64,000 bases of DNA from Rhizobiaceae bacterium (GTDB taxonomy: Bacteria > Pseudomonadota > Alphaproteobacteria > Rhizobiales > Rhizobiaceae), in the NCBI GenBank assembly GCA_019635775.1, contig JAHBYU010000011.1, positions 62,001-126,000 on the forward strand. Reading direction: 5' to 3'. The notes beneath the pieces are model-generated. The model ran no database searches. It saw nothing but the letters and a program-made list of their open reading frames with translations, and was not told the origin of the DNA. Position 1 is the first letter of the stretch, and the number at the start of each line of letters is the position of its first letter. A program made the translations under genes and the position numbers. Below, piece by piece: positions 7,567 through 16,049 of this stretch.

Positions 7567-7811
7567 AGCCCCTTCTCCGCTCTCCAAGCATCAGGACCGA
7601 TGCCGTAGCCATCAGGATCGGAAAAATCCGCGGTCCAAAGGTTACGCAGTTCATCCTTAACCGGAATGTCATCGTCATTGACAATCCGATATGGAATGCC
7701 CGCCGGCGTGTCTTTGCGCGCCGCGTCCTCTACGGTGAAGCCGGCCACCAGAAACTTCGGGTCTGGATAGATGACGGACACGCCGTCGCCGTTGGGATAG
7801 ATGATCCGCAT
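7563..7811 (-). CDS. Small protein following the tail fibre
   Basis: 82 residues from the ATG at 7811, with GGAG upstream. It begins MRIIYPNGDGVSVIYP and has a pattern common to short genes directly downstream of phage tail fibres, where fibre-assembly or capping proteins are found. No motif proves that role. Confidence 0.55.
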   Translation of the reverse strand: MRIIYPNGDGVSVIYPDPKFLVAGFTVEDAARKDTPAGIPYRIVNDDDIPVKDELRNLWTADFSDPDGYGIGPDAWRAEKGL

Positions 7812-7812
7812 G

Positions 7813-9030
7813 TCAATCTCCGAAAACAATGACGCTACAGTCATCAGCGTCGAGCGCTGTTTCGTTGAAGAGCGCCCATGAACGCACACGGACGGCAGTA
7901 GTGCTTCTTGCTGTCACGCCGGGACCGCGCATACGGCCCGTTGATTGTGTGGATATACTGCCGCCCACGGCGTAGTTCGCATTCGCCATCGCGTTGGTGA
8001 AGTTGACAGAATAATCGCCGGTCCCATGATCCGTGATACTGGACACGTTGAAGCTGTCGTTGATGGCGACTGTGCCCGTGCCGTTGAAGTTCACCCAAGC
8101 CTTGGCAATCCCGTCCGTAGGGGCCGCCGGTCCAGTCGGACCCGTTGGACCTGTGGCACCTACACTACCCGCCGCGCCAGTGCCGCCAGTTGGGCCGGTT
8201 GGACCGGTTACCCCGGCAGGACCTGTTGGCCCCGTTGGCCCGGTTGGTCCTGTGGCACCTACTGCCCCGGCAGAGCCCGCATCACCTTGCGGACCCGTAG
8301 GGCCGGTCGGACCTGTCGCACCCACGGCACCCGCCGAGCCTGCATCGCCCTGAGGCCCGGTTGCGCCTGTTGGCCCCGTTGGCCCGGTAGCACCGGTAAC
8401 GCCCTTTTCAACCCACAAATCCCATTCGGGGTCGACGCCGGGCTCATCGCCAGTGGTCGAGGTGTTCGCGATCCACGACGAGCCGTTATGCTCGACGCCA
8501 TCGTTCGCGACATAGGCCGTGCCGATATCCCAAGGGCCTTGCCATGAAATACCCGTTCCCGGCGCTCCTGATGGCCCTGTGGCTCCAGTCGGGCCGGTCG
8601 GTCCAGTTGGTCCCGGAACAGACGAAGGCGTACCAGACGGACCTGTTGGCCCCGTCGGCCCTGCCGGTCCAGTCGGACCCGTAGGACCGGGGACCGTGGA
8701 AGCATCCCCTTGCGGTCCCGTTGGACCCGTAGGGCCGGTTGCGCCAACACTGCCCGCCGCCCCCGAAGGGCCAGTCGGACCCGTTGCGCCGGTAACACCT
8801 GCTGGACCGGTCGCGCCGGTCGTCCCTACACCTGTGGGTCCGGTTGCTCCAGTCGCGCCCACACCTGACGGTCCAGTGGGGCCAGTCGGCCCTGACGGGC
8901 CTTGTGGACCAGACGGGCCGGATGGGCCTGTCGCACCAGTCGGACCAACGTCCGAAATATTCGGAACAATCCGGGGGATGGCCCTTACCTGGAAAGACGG
9001 GTTCGGGCGAACTATGACCTTGAACGTCAT
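7813..9030 (-). CDS. Collagen-like tail fibre with embedded carbohydrate-binding-like module
   Basis: 405 residues. A short N-terminal domain (1-28) is followed by two Gly-X-Y tracts (about 29-160 and 211-303), dominated by GPT, GAT and GPS triplets. They are separated by a compact aromatic module (about 161-209, with [21 protein letters not shown] and SSWIANTST) that resembles CBM5/12-like chitin-binding or tail-fibre repeats. The C-terminal about 95 residues form a beta-rich head domain. The protein should trimerise as a collagen triple helix and act in host recognition. Threonine at position Y is frequent, the pattern glycosylated in spore collagen-like proteins. Confidence 0.85.
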   Translation of the reverse strand: MTFKVIVRPNPSFQVRAIPRIVPNISDVGPTGATGPSGPSGPQGPSGPTGPTGPSGVGATGATGPTGVGTTGATGPAGVTGATGPTGPSGAAGSVGATGPTGPTGPQGDASTVPGPTGPTGPAGPTGPTGPSGTPSSVPGPTGPTGPTGATGPSGAPGTGISWQGPWDIGTAYVANDGVEHNGSSWIANTSTTGDEPGVDPEWDLWVEKGVTGATGPTGPTGATGPQGDAGSAGAVGATGPTGPTGPQGDAGSAGAVGATGPTGPTGPTGPAGVTGPTGPTGGTGAAGSVGATGPTGPTGPAAPTDGIAKAWVNFNGTGTVAINDSFNVSSITDHGTGDYSVNFTNAMANANYAVGGSISTQSTGRMRGPGVTARSTTAVRVRSWALFNETALDADDCSVIVFGD

Positions 9031-9371
9031 CGCCAGGTAAATCCTCGTTCTTCGACAACAAGGCCTTCGAGGAAGAGCATCGTTATGGCGCTATCGACAG
9101 TCAGCCGACACGCCACCTTGTACTTCTGTCCTGAAGGGAGAGCGGACACCCGCGACCACGGGAACCGCCATGTGAACATCCCGGACTCGCCGGGCTTTAT
9201 GATCGTACCATCATCCGACGAACCGGAGAGGACGACATTGCCACAATCGTCCTGCACCTGAAGCTCGATGAGGCCGGTATCAATGTCAGTCAGCGGACCG
9301 CCATCGTCGCTGATGACTTCGACGGTTTGCGCCCAGTCTTCGCCGGATGTGATGGTGAAATTCTTTGCCAT
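9027..9371 (-). CDS. Small beta-rich virion-associated protein
   Basis: 114 residues with alternating hydrophobic strands ([30 protein letters not shown]), lying between two tail-fibre genes and overlapping the collagen-like gene by ATGA. It resembles short beta-sandwich baseplate or fibre-attachment proteins, but I cannot name the family. Confidence 0.55.
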   Translation of the reverse strand: MAKNFTITSGEDWAQTVEVISDDGGPLTDIDTGLIELQVQDDCGNVVLSGSSDDGTIIKPGESGMFTWRFPWSRVSALPSGQKYKVACRLTVDSAITMLFLEGLVVEERGFTWR

Positions 9372-9375
9372 TGGA

Positions 9376-10329
9376 TCAGAGCTTTATGAAGGCCGGGATG
9401 ACAACAGACGGCTGGAGGTTGTTGTGCGGCGTGTCCTCACCGACATCCGAGTTGGCCACGGTGATGCCAGTGGTGTTTGACTCGGCGGTCAGCGTGTATT
9501 GGGCTGATTGCGAACCGGCACTCAAATTGTTACCGGTTCCCGTCCCTCTCCAAACGCCAGTTGCATTTGTCAGCGCGTGTGTATGTCCAGGATCGGTTAC
9601 GGCGGCGTCGTGGGTATGCTCGGGAAGCTCCGCAACAATCAGCGTGTGCGTCTCTGCACCGCCTGCGGAAAGCAGCGTGTCGCTGTCTGCCCCGAGGTTT
9701 GCGTCGGTAACCCGGCCAGCAGCCGAATTGCCGAAAGAGTCAGGGCCAATGACAACACGCCCGCGAAGATCGGGAAGGTTTATCGCTTTATCAGCAGCCC
9801 AGTCCCCGTTTGCCGTGCCGCCTCGTCCACCAGCAACTGAAAGCGTGGTATTGTTCCAGAGAAGCAGATAGAGGTCTTCGCAGTCCGCATTGGCGCGCTC
9901 AGAAGCACCAGATGCCGCAGAGCCGATAGTGCGGCCATTCGCCCTCACCCAGCCCGTAGGGGCGGACGAGCGGATTGCCCATTTCAGATCCCCGGTCTGG
10001 AAAAGCTGCTCGGTCGGCGTCTCGGAATCGGGGATTTCTGGAGGCGTGGTTGTCGGGACGGAGATGTTGTCCACATCCCAGAGCGTGTTGTCGTCGCCAT
10101 CAAGGATGCGCAGCCGGTGAGAGGACTGGTCGGGAAGGAAGACCGGAGGGAACCAGCCATTCGCGAGAGCAACAACCGGATGGTCGTGCGGGATGGAAAG
10201 CGCAGCATCGGTATAGGTGATTTGCGGCGTGGTTGTCCCTACATCGAAGAAATAGGCCTTTGCGCCCGTATATGGTGCATTCGATGCGTCATGCCAAGGC
10301 ACAAGGGATTTATCCCAGAGAACAGCCAT
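9376..10329 (-). CDS. Tail-collar-domain tail fibre
   Basis: 317 residues. The N-terminal about 95 residues form a beta-rich attachment domain. From about residue 115 there is a phage tail collar domain: GWVRANGRTIG, INLPDLRGRVVIG and paired His motifs (EHTHDA, GHTHAL) of the kind that bind metal ions along T4 gp12/gp37-like fibres. It ends NNLQPSVVIPAFIKL, typical of this family. Predicted receptor-binding or short tail fibre. Confidence 0.82.
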   Translation of the reverse strand: MAVLWDKSLVPWHDASNAPYTGAKAYFFDVGTTTPQITYTDAALSIPHDHPVVALANGWFPPVFLPDQSSHRLRILDGDDNTLWDVDNISVPTTTPPEIPDSETPTEQLFQTGDLKWAIRSSAPTGWVRANGRTIGSAASGASERANADCEDLYLLLWNNTTLSVAGGRGGTANGDWAADKAINLPDLRGRVVIGPDSFGNSAAGRVTDANLGADSDTLLSAGGAETHTLIVAELPEHTHDAAVTDPGHTHALTNATGVWRGTGTGNNLSAGSQSAQYTLTAESNTTGITVANSDVGEDTPHNNLQPSVVIPAFIKL

Positions 10330-10472
10330 CTGGTTTTCTCTCGTCTAGGTTGAATCTGAAGTTGAACGGAAGCCCGCGACCGATCTGGCTGCCCTACTGG
10401 CTGCCAGATGAACTCGACAGGCGTCCGTTCGATCCTATGGACCCCGGCGGGCCACCCTGATATTGAGTGCGA

Positions 10473-10895
10473 ATGCCGAACTGGCTTATGCGCCTCATCC
10501 AGCTTTCAATCGCTTCCGCCGTTGCCGGGGCCGCTGCCTATTGGAAGTGGACGGATAACGGATACCTGATCGCCGTGTGGGCGTTTTGCGCCGCCTACGG
10601 CTTTACGCTGGCCTATATGAAGATTGCCGAGTTACTGGCCAGCCCCGCTGACAGAGCCGCCGCCGCTGCCTACGCGCGCGAGGTAGAGGAGGCGAATCGT
10701 GTTATTGACGACCCCAGCATCCGCTTTGGTCCCGGCAAGTTCACGGAAGACCCTGGCCCCCTGTGGATCGGTAATCAGCGCCGCAATCTCATCGACATTA
10801 CGCCCGAGCCTCCAGCGCTCGACAGTCTCAAGGGCCTTCCGGGGCCAACTGATACCGGCACCAGCCCCAAGGGTGGCAGCGGTTCCAAGCGGTGA
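10473..10895 (+). CDS. Putative small membrane protein, antisense-overlapping
   Basis: About 140 residues with two hydrophobic segments (LIQLSIASAVAGAAAYW and YLIAVWAFCAAYGFTLAYM) followed by a helical charged stretch. The N-terminal 55 residues lie in an otherwise empty gap and look like a real membrane hairpin. The C-terminal half lies opposite the 3' end of the ejection-protein gene and has biased composition that may be a shadow. A GTG at 10467 is an alternative start. No clear ribosome site. Confidence 0.4.
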   Translation: MPNWLMRLIQLSIASAVAGAAAYWKWTDNGYLIAVWAFCAAYGFTLAYMKIAELLASPADRAAAAAYAREVEEANRVIDDPSIRFGPGKFTEDPGPLWIGNQRRNLIDITPEPPALDSLKGLPGPTDTGTSPKGGSGSKR

Positions 10896-12602
10896 GCCTG
10901 ACTGCAAATCCTTCAGCGCTTCCGCGTTGAACGCCGTCTGCGAACCGATGCGCTGCCTCTGCCCCTGAGCCTCAAGGACGGTCAGGAACTTGTCGAAGCC
11001 TTCCCACACCTGATCGCCGTTCGGGAGGGCGCGCACCGACGCCTCAAGGTTCGCGGCCTGCTGTGGATTGCCCTTCAGTTTCGCGGCGAAGCCAGCCCCG
11101 CCAAACTGGTTAGCCCCGGACTGCAATTCCCTTGTCGCCTGATTGAACGTGCTTTCGATATGGGCACGGACAAGCTGACGTGCGGCATAGGCGTTGCGCT
11201 TCGACAACATGCCGACCGTGCGGCCAATCTCGGCCTGAGAGTTCGGAAGCGGGTTCTTCGGGAACAGCGCGTTGATGGCGTCCTGTGTCGCGGTGTCTTT
11301 CGAGGCAATCTTGCCAAGCGGACCTTGCAGCAGGGGGTCTAGGTAACGCTGCCTCAAATCGGCCTGCACCTGCACGGCTTGGGCAAATTCGGGAGAAGCT
11401 TGTTCCGCTGCCTGCTTCACCATTCGCTGATCGGAGCCATAGCCCGCTGACACCTGCTGGTTACGCTGCTGCGCAAACGGGCCGACAGCGTTATCCGACT
11501 GCTCCTTGAGATACTTCTGGACTTCGTTCAGGAAGCCTACGGAGTCGTCCGGGAGGCCTTTCACATAGCGTTCAAGCTGGGGGTTTTCCCTGACCGCCTT
11601 ACGGGCTTCCTCCCAACCCGGCGCATTCTGCACCTGCTTGAATGTAGCCGCGTCGATGCGCTTGGTTTCCGCCGCCGTATAGATCGGATCGGTAACGTCG
11701 TTGATCTTCTTGCGCACGTCCGTGACGATGCCTTCTGCCTCACGGCCAACAGCCGGTCCTATCGTGGATGGAGCCTGCGTCGGCGGCGTGATGGTATCGA
11801 ACGCCTGGCGCGCAGCGGCTTCATTCTGAGCCGGTCGAGCCGCCATGAAATCACGAAGCCCGCCCTGCCCTTCCACAACCCTCTGAAGGTCGCCCGCGCG
11901 GGTTCCGCCACCTGTTACCTGTTGGATAGCCTCAAGGCGCGTGATCGGCGTCCCCTGGTCCTGCGCCTGACGGAACAGCAATTCAGCCTGACGACGCTGG
12001 TCTGGCGAAGCCCCTTTCATCGCATCAGCAATGGCCTTGCCCGTTGTCTTGGACTGAGTGGCCGCTACAGTGCCACTACCGAATACAGCAGCAAGAGCCC
12101 GTGCCCACGGTTCGAGAGCCGTGCCCTCAGTAAACTGTCCTGCCGTCTCTGAGGCGATGGCTGGAACAACCACCTGCGCGGCCCGACGAAACGCACCGGC
12201 CTTGTTGCCGAATGCGGCGGGGGCAAACTCCGTTACCGTCTTGGCGTACTTACCCGCCTTTGTCTGTGGATCATGCTTGAGCGCATCGCCCATTACAGGG
12301 TCAGTCACGTTCTCCCGTATGAACTCTGTATCCGGCCCTGAAGGAAGCGGCGTTGCCTTGCTGGCGATCGTGCGCGCCCAGTCCGCAGTCTCGCGGGATG
12401 CCCCAAGCTTTTCCGCTGCCCAGCCGGCAACATCACCCTGTACGCGCCCTACATCGCCAAGAGCGCCAAGTGTCATCTCAAGGACATTGCGAGCGCCGGA
12501 ACCTACCGAACGCGCGACATCTTCTCCGGTAGACATTGGCTGCGCAAACAGGTTTCGGCCTTTCGGCTTCTCCTGCTCTGCGAAAAGGTTGCGTCCGGCC
12601 AT
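10632..12602 (-). CDS. Large internal/ejection protein
   Basis: 656 residues, mostly helical, Ala/Gln-rich, with a duplicated N-terminal motif (GRNLFAEQ then GRNLFAQP). It sits third in a row of ejection-type genes after the gp10-like gene, matching the position of P22 gp16-like or podovirus internal virion proteins that leave the capsid with the DNA. No enzymatic motif was recognised. It abuts the upstream gene with no gap. Confidence 0.6.
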   Translation of the reverse strand: MAGRNLFAEQEKPKGRNLFAQPMSTGEDVARSVGSGARNVLEMTLGALGDVGRVQGDVAGWAAEKLGASRETADWARTIASKATPLPSGPDTEFIRENVTDPVMGDALKHDPQTKAGKYAKTVTEFAPAAFGNKAGAFRRAAQVVVPAIASETAGQFTEGTALEPWARALAAVFGSGTVAATQSKTTGKAIADAMKGASPDQRRQAELLFRQAQDQGTPITRLEAIQQVTGGGTRAGDLQRVVEGQGGLRDFMAARPAQNEAAARQAFDTITPPTQAPSTIGPAVGREAEGIVTDVRKKINDVTDPIYTAAETKRIDAATFKQVQNAPGWEEARKAVRENPQLERYVKGLPDDSVGFLNEVQKYLKEQSDNAVGPFAQQRNQQVSAGYGSDQRMVKQAAEQASPEFAQAVQVQADLRQRYLDPLLQGPLGKIASKDTATQDAINALFPKNPLPNSQAEIGRTVGMLSKRNAYAARQLVRAHIESTFNQATRELQSGANQFGGAGFAAKLKGNPQQAANLEASVRALPNGDQVWEGFDKFLTVLEAQGQRQRIGSQTAFNAEALKDLQSGSPLGTAATLGAGAGISWPRKALETVERWRLGRNVDEIAALITDPQGARVFRELAGTKADAGVVNNTIRLLYLARVGSGGGSVSGAGQ

Positions 12603-14234
12603 TTACTGCCCGCCCATCAAGCGCTTCATGACTTCTTCGCGCGTCATGTTGTTGGCGCGCATGGTTTCAATGATGTCGTCTTCCGTGACGCCTGCCGGAA
12701 GGCCTGTAGGGCTTGCAAGGTCTTCCTCTGAGAACAGCGGGGTGCGCGCCGCCCATTCGCGAACCATCTGATTGAATCCTGCATCGAGACGGCCATTTTC
12801 CTGCACGTACTGGTCAGCCAGAGCGGCAATCTCCACCTTGCGCTGCTCGACCTTGCGATACGCGGCCAGCATGCGGCGGTTGCCTTCGGGAGATCGATCG
12901 ATGCCAATCTGCGAATCCTTCAGGAACTTGATGTCCCGATCCGACAAGGCCCCCGGCATGCCCATGCCGCCATCAGGCGAGCGCATGGTCAGCGCCATCC
13001 GGTTCTGGATCGAGCGGATCAACTCACCGCCCGCCAGCTTCTCAGGGTCGGTATCGATACCCATTGCCGCACCAAGCTGGCGAAGATTCAACTCCGTCTC
13101 GGCTCCGAAGCCGGTGCGAACGCCAGAGTTAAGCGCCTGCTCTGCGAGGTCATACATGCCGAGCATTTGCTGCGCGTTACCAGCGCCGGCCGTGATGTCA
13201 TCGTAGCGTTTGGCAAAAAGCTTTGCGCTTTCCTGATCCCACGACTTCTCGCCGCTGTTCACGTTGACATTGGTTGCACCTGCCCTACGGTTGCCGACAA
13301 TCCAATCCTGAAGGGAGCCTTGGAAGCCCTGAGCGCGCGCTGCTGCATATTCGCGCATGTCGTCGGTAGGCTTCTCCTGCGGATTTTCCAGCGCCTGAAC
13401 TTCGGCCTGCAACTTGCGCAGTTTAAGCGCAGCCTCCGGGTCACCACCCCTAGCCGCCTGTGCGGTCTGGGCGAGTTGGATGGCAAGCGGGCGGGTTTGT
13501 TCACTCCTGAACAGCTTTTGCATGACTTCGGGAGGAGGCAGCACCGAGCCACCCGTGGCCTGCGGATCGGCTTGGACCATCTGAGGCGCAGAACCGCCAG
13601 CCATAGCGTTTACAGCGCCCTGAGCCGTCCCTATGCCGTCCCTGTCGCCTATTCCTGCCTTGGCCGCACCATACCATGCGCCCCAGCCGTTTTCCTTGGC
13701 CTTGTCGAGCGCGAAATCTATGGCCTTCTGCCATGCGTTCCTGTCGCCTGGATGCATGCCCGTGGCCTGCTGAAACTCATTACCGAGCCCGCCACCCATG
13801 TAAAGCTGGAACGGGCCATAGGACTGCTCGCGAACGCCGTTTTTCACGACATCGCTCTGCCGAACCGGATCTTCCAACCCACCCTCCGACATGGCAACCT
13901 TGATGGCCGTATCGGGATCAATACCCCTTTTCTGGGCAGCGTGGCGGATATAGCTTTCAATCGCACCCTGAGGTGGATTCCCACCCGATGCAGCATGCGC
14001 CTGCGAGACACGCTGAGAGGCGTAATCCATCGGCTGGGCCTGATCGATCGGTGCAAGATTGGAAAGCGTGGGCTGCTGCGGTGCGGCTTGGGGAGCAACG
14101 CCCTGTAGCCATTCGTTATAGGCGTCGAAAGCCCTGCGGCCCTGTATGTTCTGCCCAAGCTGGTCAAGCCCGCCGAACAGACCGCTGTAATCAACGCCCT
14201 GAGGGGCCTGAGGAGTGCGAATGCTGATCGCCAT
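12603..14234 (-). CDS. Virion protein with lytic-transglycosylase-like domain
   Basis: 543 residues. Residues about 85-200 resemble a lysozyme/SLT-like fold: IESYIRHAAQKRGIDPDTAIKVA, SEGG (candidate catalytic Glu), then SYGPFQLYMGGGLG and a later NGWGAWYGAAKAGIG. Such domains open the cell wall during DNA ejection in podoviruses. The rest is helical and Gln-rich. It overlaps the upstream gene's stop by one base. Confidence 0.7.
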   Translation of the reverse strand: MAISIRTPQAPQGVDYSGLFGGLDQLGQNIQGRRAFDAYNEWLQGVAPQAAPQQPTLSNLAPIDQAQPMDYASQRVSQAHAASGGNPPQGAIESYIRHAAQKRGIDPDTAIKVAMSEGGLEDPVRQSDVVKNGVREQSYGPFQLYMGGGLGNEFQQATGMHPGDRNAWQKAIDFALDKAKENGWGAWYGAAKAGIGDRDGIGTAQGAVNAMAGGSAPQMVQADPQATGGSVLPPPEVMQKLFRSEQTRPLAIQLAQTAQAARGGDPEAALKLRKLQAEVQALENPQEKPTDDMREYAAARAQGFQGSLQDWIVGNRRAGATNVNVNSGEKSWDQESAKLFAKRYDDITAGAGNAQQMLGMYDLAEQALNSGVRTGFGAETELNLRQLGAAMGIDTDPEKLAGGELIRSIQNRMALTMRSPDGGMGMPGALSDRDIKFLKDSQIGIDRSPEGNRRMLAAYRKVEQRKVEIAALADQYVQENGRLDAGFNQMVREWAARTPLFSEEDLASPTGLPAGVTEDDIIETMRANNMTREEVMKRLMGGQ

Positions 14235-14884
14235 CAGAGATACCCCAGACCAAGGCCAAGAAGGCTCAAGCCAGCCGATGCGCCCTGATTGCGGGCCTGT
14301 GCAAGCTGGTTATTCGCGCCCATCTGGCCGTTGACGATCTCGGAAGCAAGGTTGAGGCGCTGGTCAACCCCGCCCTGTGTCAGATTGGACAGTCCACCAA
14401 GCGCCCCGGCCTGTCCTGCAATGCCCGTCAGCATGTTATTGTTCTGCTGCTGATCGTAGCCCTGAAGGTTGTTCAGGTAGCTCTGCCACGTATTGTCAGC
14501 CAGACCCGTCGCATAGCGCAGCGTGTCGATGTTGGTATTACCGGAGTTCAACTGCCCCCTTGCCGCTGCCGTGCGGTTGAGCGCATCAAGCCCCTGGCTC
14601 ATCGTAAAGTCGTAGCCGGGGCCAGCCTGGAACCGGGAAAGAGCATCTGCGCTGCCCTGTGCGCCATTGAGGCCAAGAGCATCCTTGTAATAGCCGAGAT
14701 TGCCCTGTGACGTGCCGGTAAGGTCGCCATAAAGGCCCTTGGCTTCGTTGAGGTAGCCCTGAGACTGCTGCTGCCCCTGATCGATATAATTCATGCCCTC
14801 GGTCTTCAGACCGGAAAGCATGGCCATGTTCGCCTTGGCGGCCTTTTTCGAGGCCCCGCCAAACATATCGGAGAGGAAGCCCAT
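14234..14884 (-). CDS. Ejection-type protein, gp7-like
   Basis: 216 residues, very rich in Gly, Gln, Asn, Leu (GQQQSQGYLNEAKGLYGDL and similar), ending in the hydrophobic GLSLLGLGLGYL. This composition and the start MGFLSDMFGGASKKAAK are typical of the small DNA-transfer protein at the head of podovirus ejection modules. Named by pattern and position only. Confidence 0.6.
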   Translation of the reverse strand: MGFLSDMFGGASKKAAKANMAMLSGLKTEGMNYIDQGQQQSQGYLNEAKGLYGDLTGTSQGNLGYYKDALGLNGAQGSADALSRFQAGPGYDFTMSQGLDALNRTAAARGQLNSGNTNIDTLRYATGLADNTWQSYLNNLQGYDQQQNNNMLTGIAGQAGALGGLSNLTQGGVDQRLNLASEIVNGQMGANNQLAQARNQGASAGLSLLGLGLGYL

Positions 14885-14895
14885 GATGATGTTCC

Positions 14896-15570
14896 TTATC
14901 GGAGCGAAACGACGCTCATCGCTACGTAGATTGTGACGGATGTGCGCTGGTAGCGAACCGCCCTGTTCAATTCGTCTGCGGTCACGAGATAATGCCCCGC
15001 AGACACACCGTCTGTGTTGTAGTCGTCTGTTACGCCTTGGGTAAAAGTGCCGGGGTTGGTCTTGCCGACGCCGCCAAATACGACCCCGCCTTCAAGGCAG
15101 TCCACGTTGCGGGTGATGCCGTCTATCGTCCCGGTTATCCCGGTTGCCCCGCCACCCACATCGACAGGTGTTAGCGAAAGCAGGTTTCTGACCTTGTAGC
15201 TGCCGGTATAGACGATACCAATATTCCCGCCCGTTGCGTTGATTACGATTGGCAGGCTTGCATCGCCGGAACTTACCTTGGCCCCAAGAAAGGCTATGCA
15301 ATTGTCTTCCGAAAATTCGGTTCCCGCGTCTAACGCATCCTGTCTCAGGATAGATGCAGAAACCCCGTCTATCGTTGCGGACCCTATCCGTGCATTCGTG
15401 CTGGCGGCCGCACGATAGTGAACAGCGAGAATTACGGTCTTGTTGGAGACCCCGCTGCCTGTATCAACGCTAAAAGAATGACTAGACGCCAGACCAGTCG
15501 CATTGTTGATGACATCGATCCACTCAACATCAACCGGCCCACCACCATCCAGAATATTGATCCTTGTCAT
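14896..15570 (-). CDS. Hypothetical virion protein
   Basis: 224 residues, beta-rich, Gly/Thr/Ser-rich with repeated short strands, no signal or membrane segment. It lies between the gp10-like gene cluster and the ejection genes and overlaps its upstream neighbour by ATGA. It may be a structural or decoration protein; no family recognised. Confidence 0.6.
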   Translation of the reverse strand: MTRINILDGGGPVDVEWIDVINNATGLASSHSFSVDTGSGVSNKTVILAVHYRAAASTNARIGSATIDGVSASILRQDALDAGTEFSEDNCIAFLGAKVSSGDASLPIVINATGGNIGIVYTGSYKVRNLLSLTPVDVGGGATGITGTIDGITRNVDCLEGGVVFGGVGKTNPGTFTQGVTDDYNTDGVSAGHYLVTADELNRAVRYQRTSVTIYVAMSVVSLR

Positions 15571-16049
15571 GCGACCACAATGGTTCGCGCTGTTTTGACG
15601 TTCACGCGCATCTCGACGCAGGAAGAATTGGATGAAATGGTCATCACCAGATCATCCCCGACGCCAAGGACGTTGGATGTGGAGTGGGCCTGGCTCTGCT
15701 CCGTTGATGAAACGCTGTTGGCCGTCCCGCCCAGCGCGGTCGTGTTCACCTTGAAAGTGGCCGTACAAGTCCCTGAATCGCAATCAGTGACAGTCGCGAC
15801 AACCTCCCGCTCAACATCGTTGTTCTGGATCAGAACATAGTCCTTGTTCGCGGGGAATGGCACAAGCGCGGGCCATTGCTCGTCAAGCGTGAACTCGGGG
15901 TCAGGCGGGACAATATTGGAGAAGTCCACCACGTTGACCAGCGCGTTGCGCATGTCCTTGAAGAAATTGTACCAGTCCGGGTGCATGTTCCCGTCCGTAC
16001 TCATCACCCTCAGATTGAAGTCGGGAATGACGGTCGGGCGCTTGGTCAC
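15567..16049 (-). CDS. Hypothetical virion-associated protein
   Basis: 160 residues: an N-terminal segment (PDWYNFFKDMRNALVNVVDF) that could bind a neighbour, then a beta-rich domain with C..C pairs (TDCDSGTCTATF, SSCVEMRV). The order after the gp10-like gene suggests a neck or fibre-base role. Overlaps at both ends by ATGA. Confidence 0.6.
   Translation of the reverse strand: MTKRPTVIPDFNLRVMSTDGNMHPDWYNFFKDMRNALVNVVDFSNIVPPDPEFTLDEQWPALVPFPANKDYVLIQNNDVEREVVATVTDCDSGTCTATFKVNTTALGGTANSVSSTEQSQAHSTSNVLGVGDDLVMTISSNSSCVEMRVNVKTARTIVVA

Noticed and set aside
7813-9030. CRISPR-like repetition
   Set aside because: Repeats are imperfect codon triplets in an open frame, without conserved direct repeats and unique spacers.
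8033-9040. Long plus-strand ORFs rich in Gly-Pro-Val opposite the collagen-like gene
   Set aside because: They are the reverse-strand reading of the Gly-X-Y repeats, with no ribosome site and no independent features.
13167-14108. Plus-strand 313-codon ORF
   Set aside because: Opposite the transglycosylase-like virion gene, which has clear motifs; the ORF has none.
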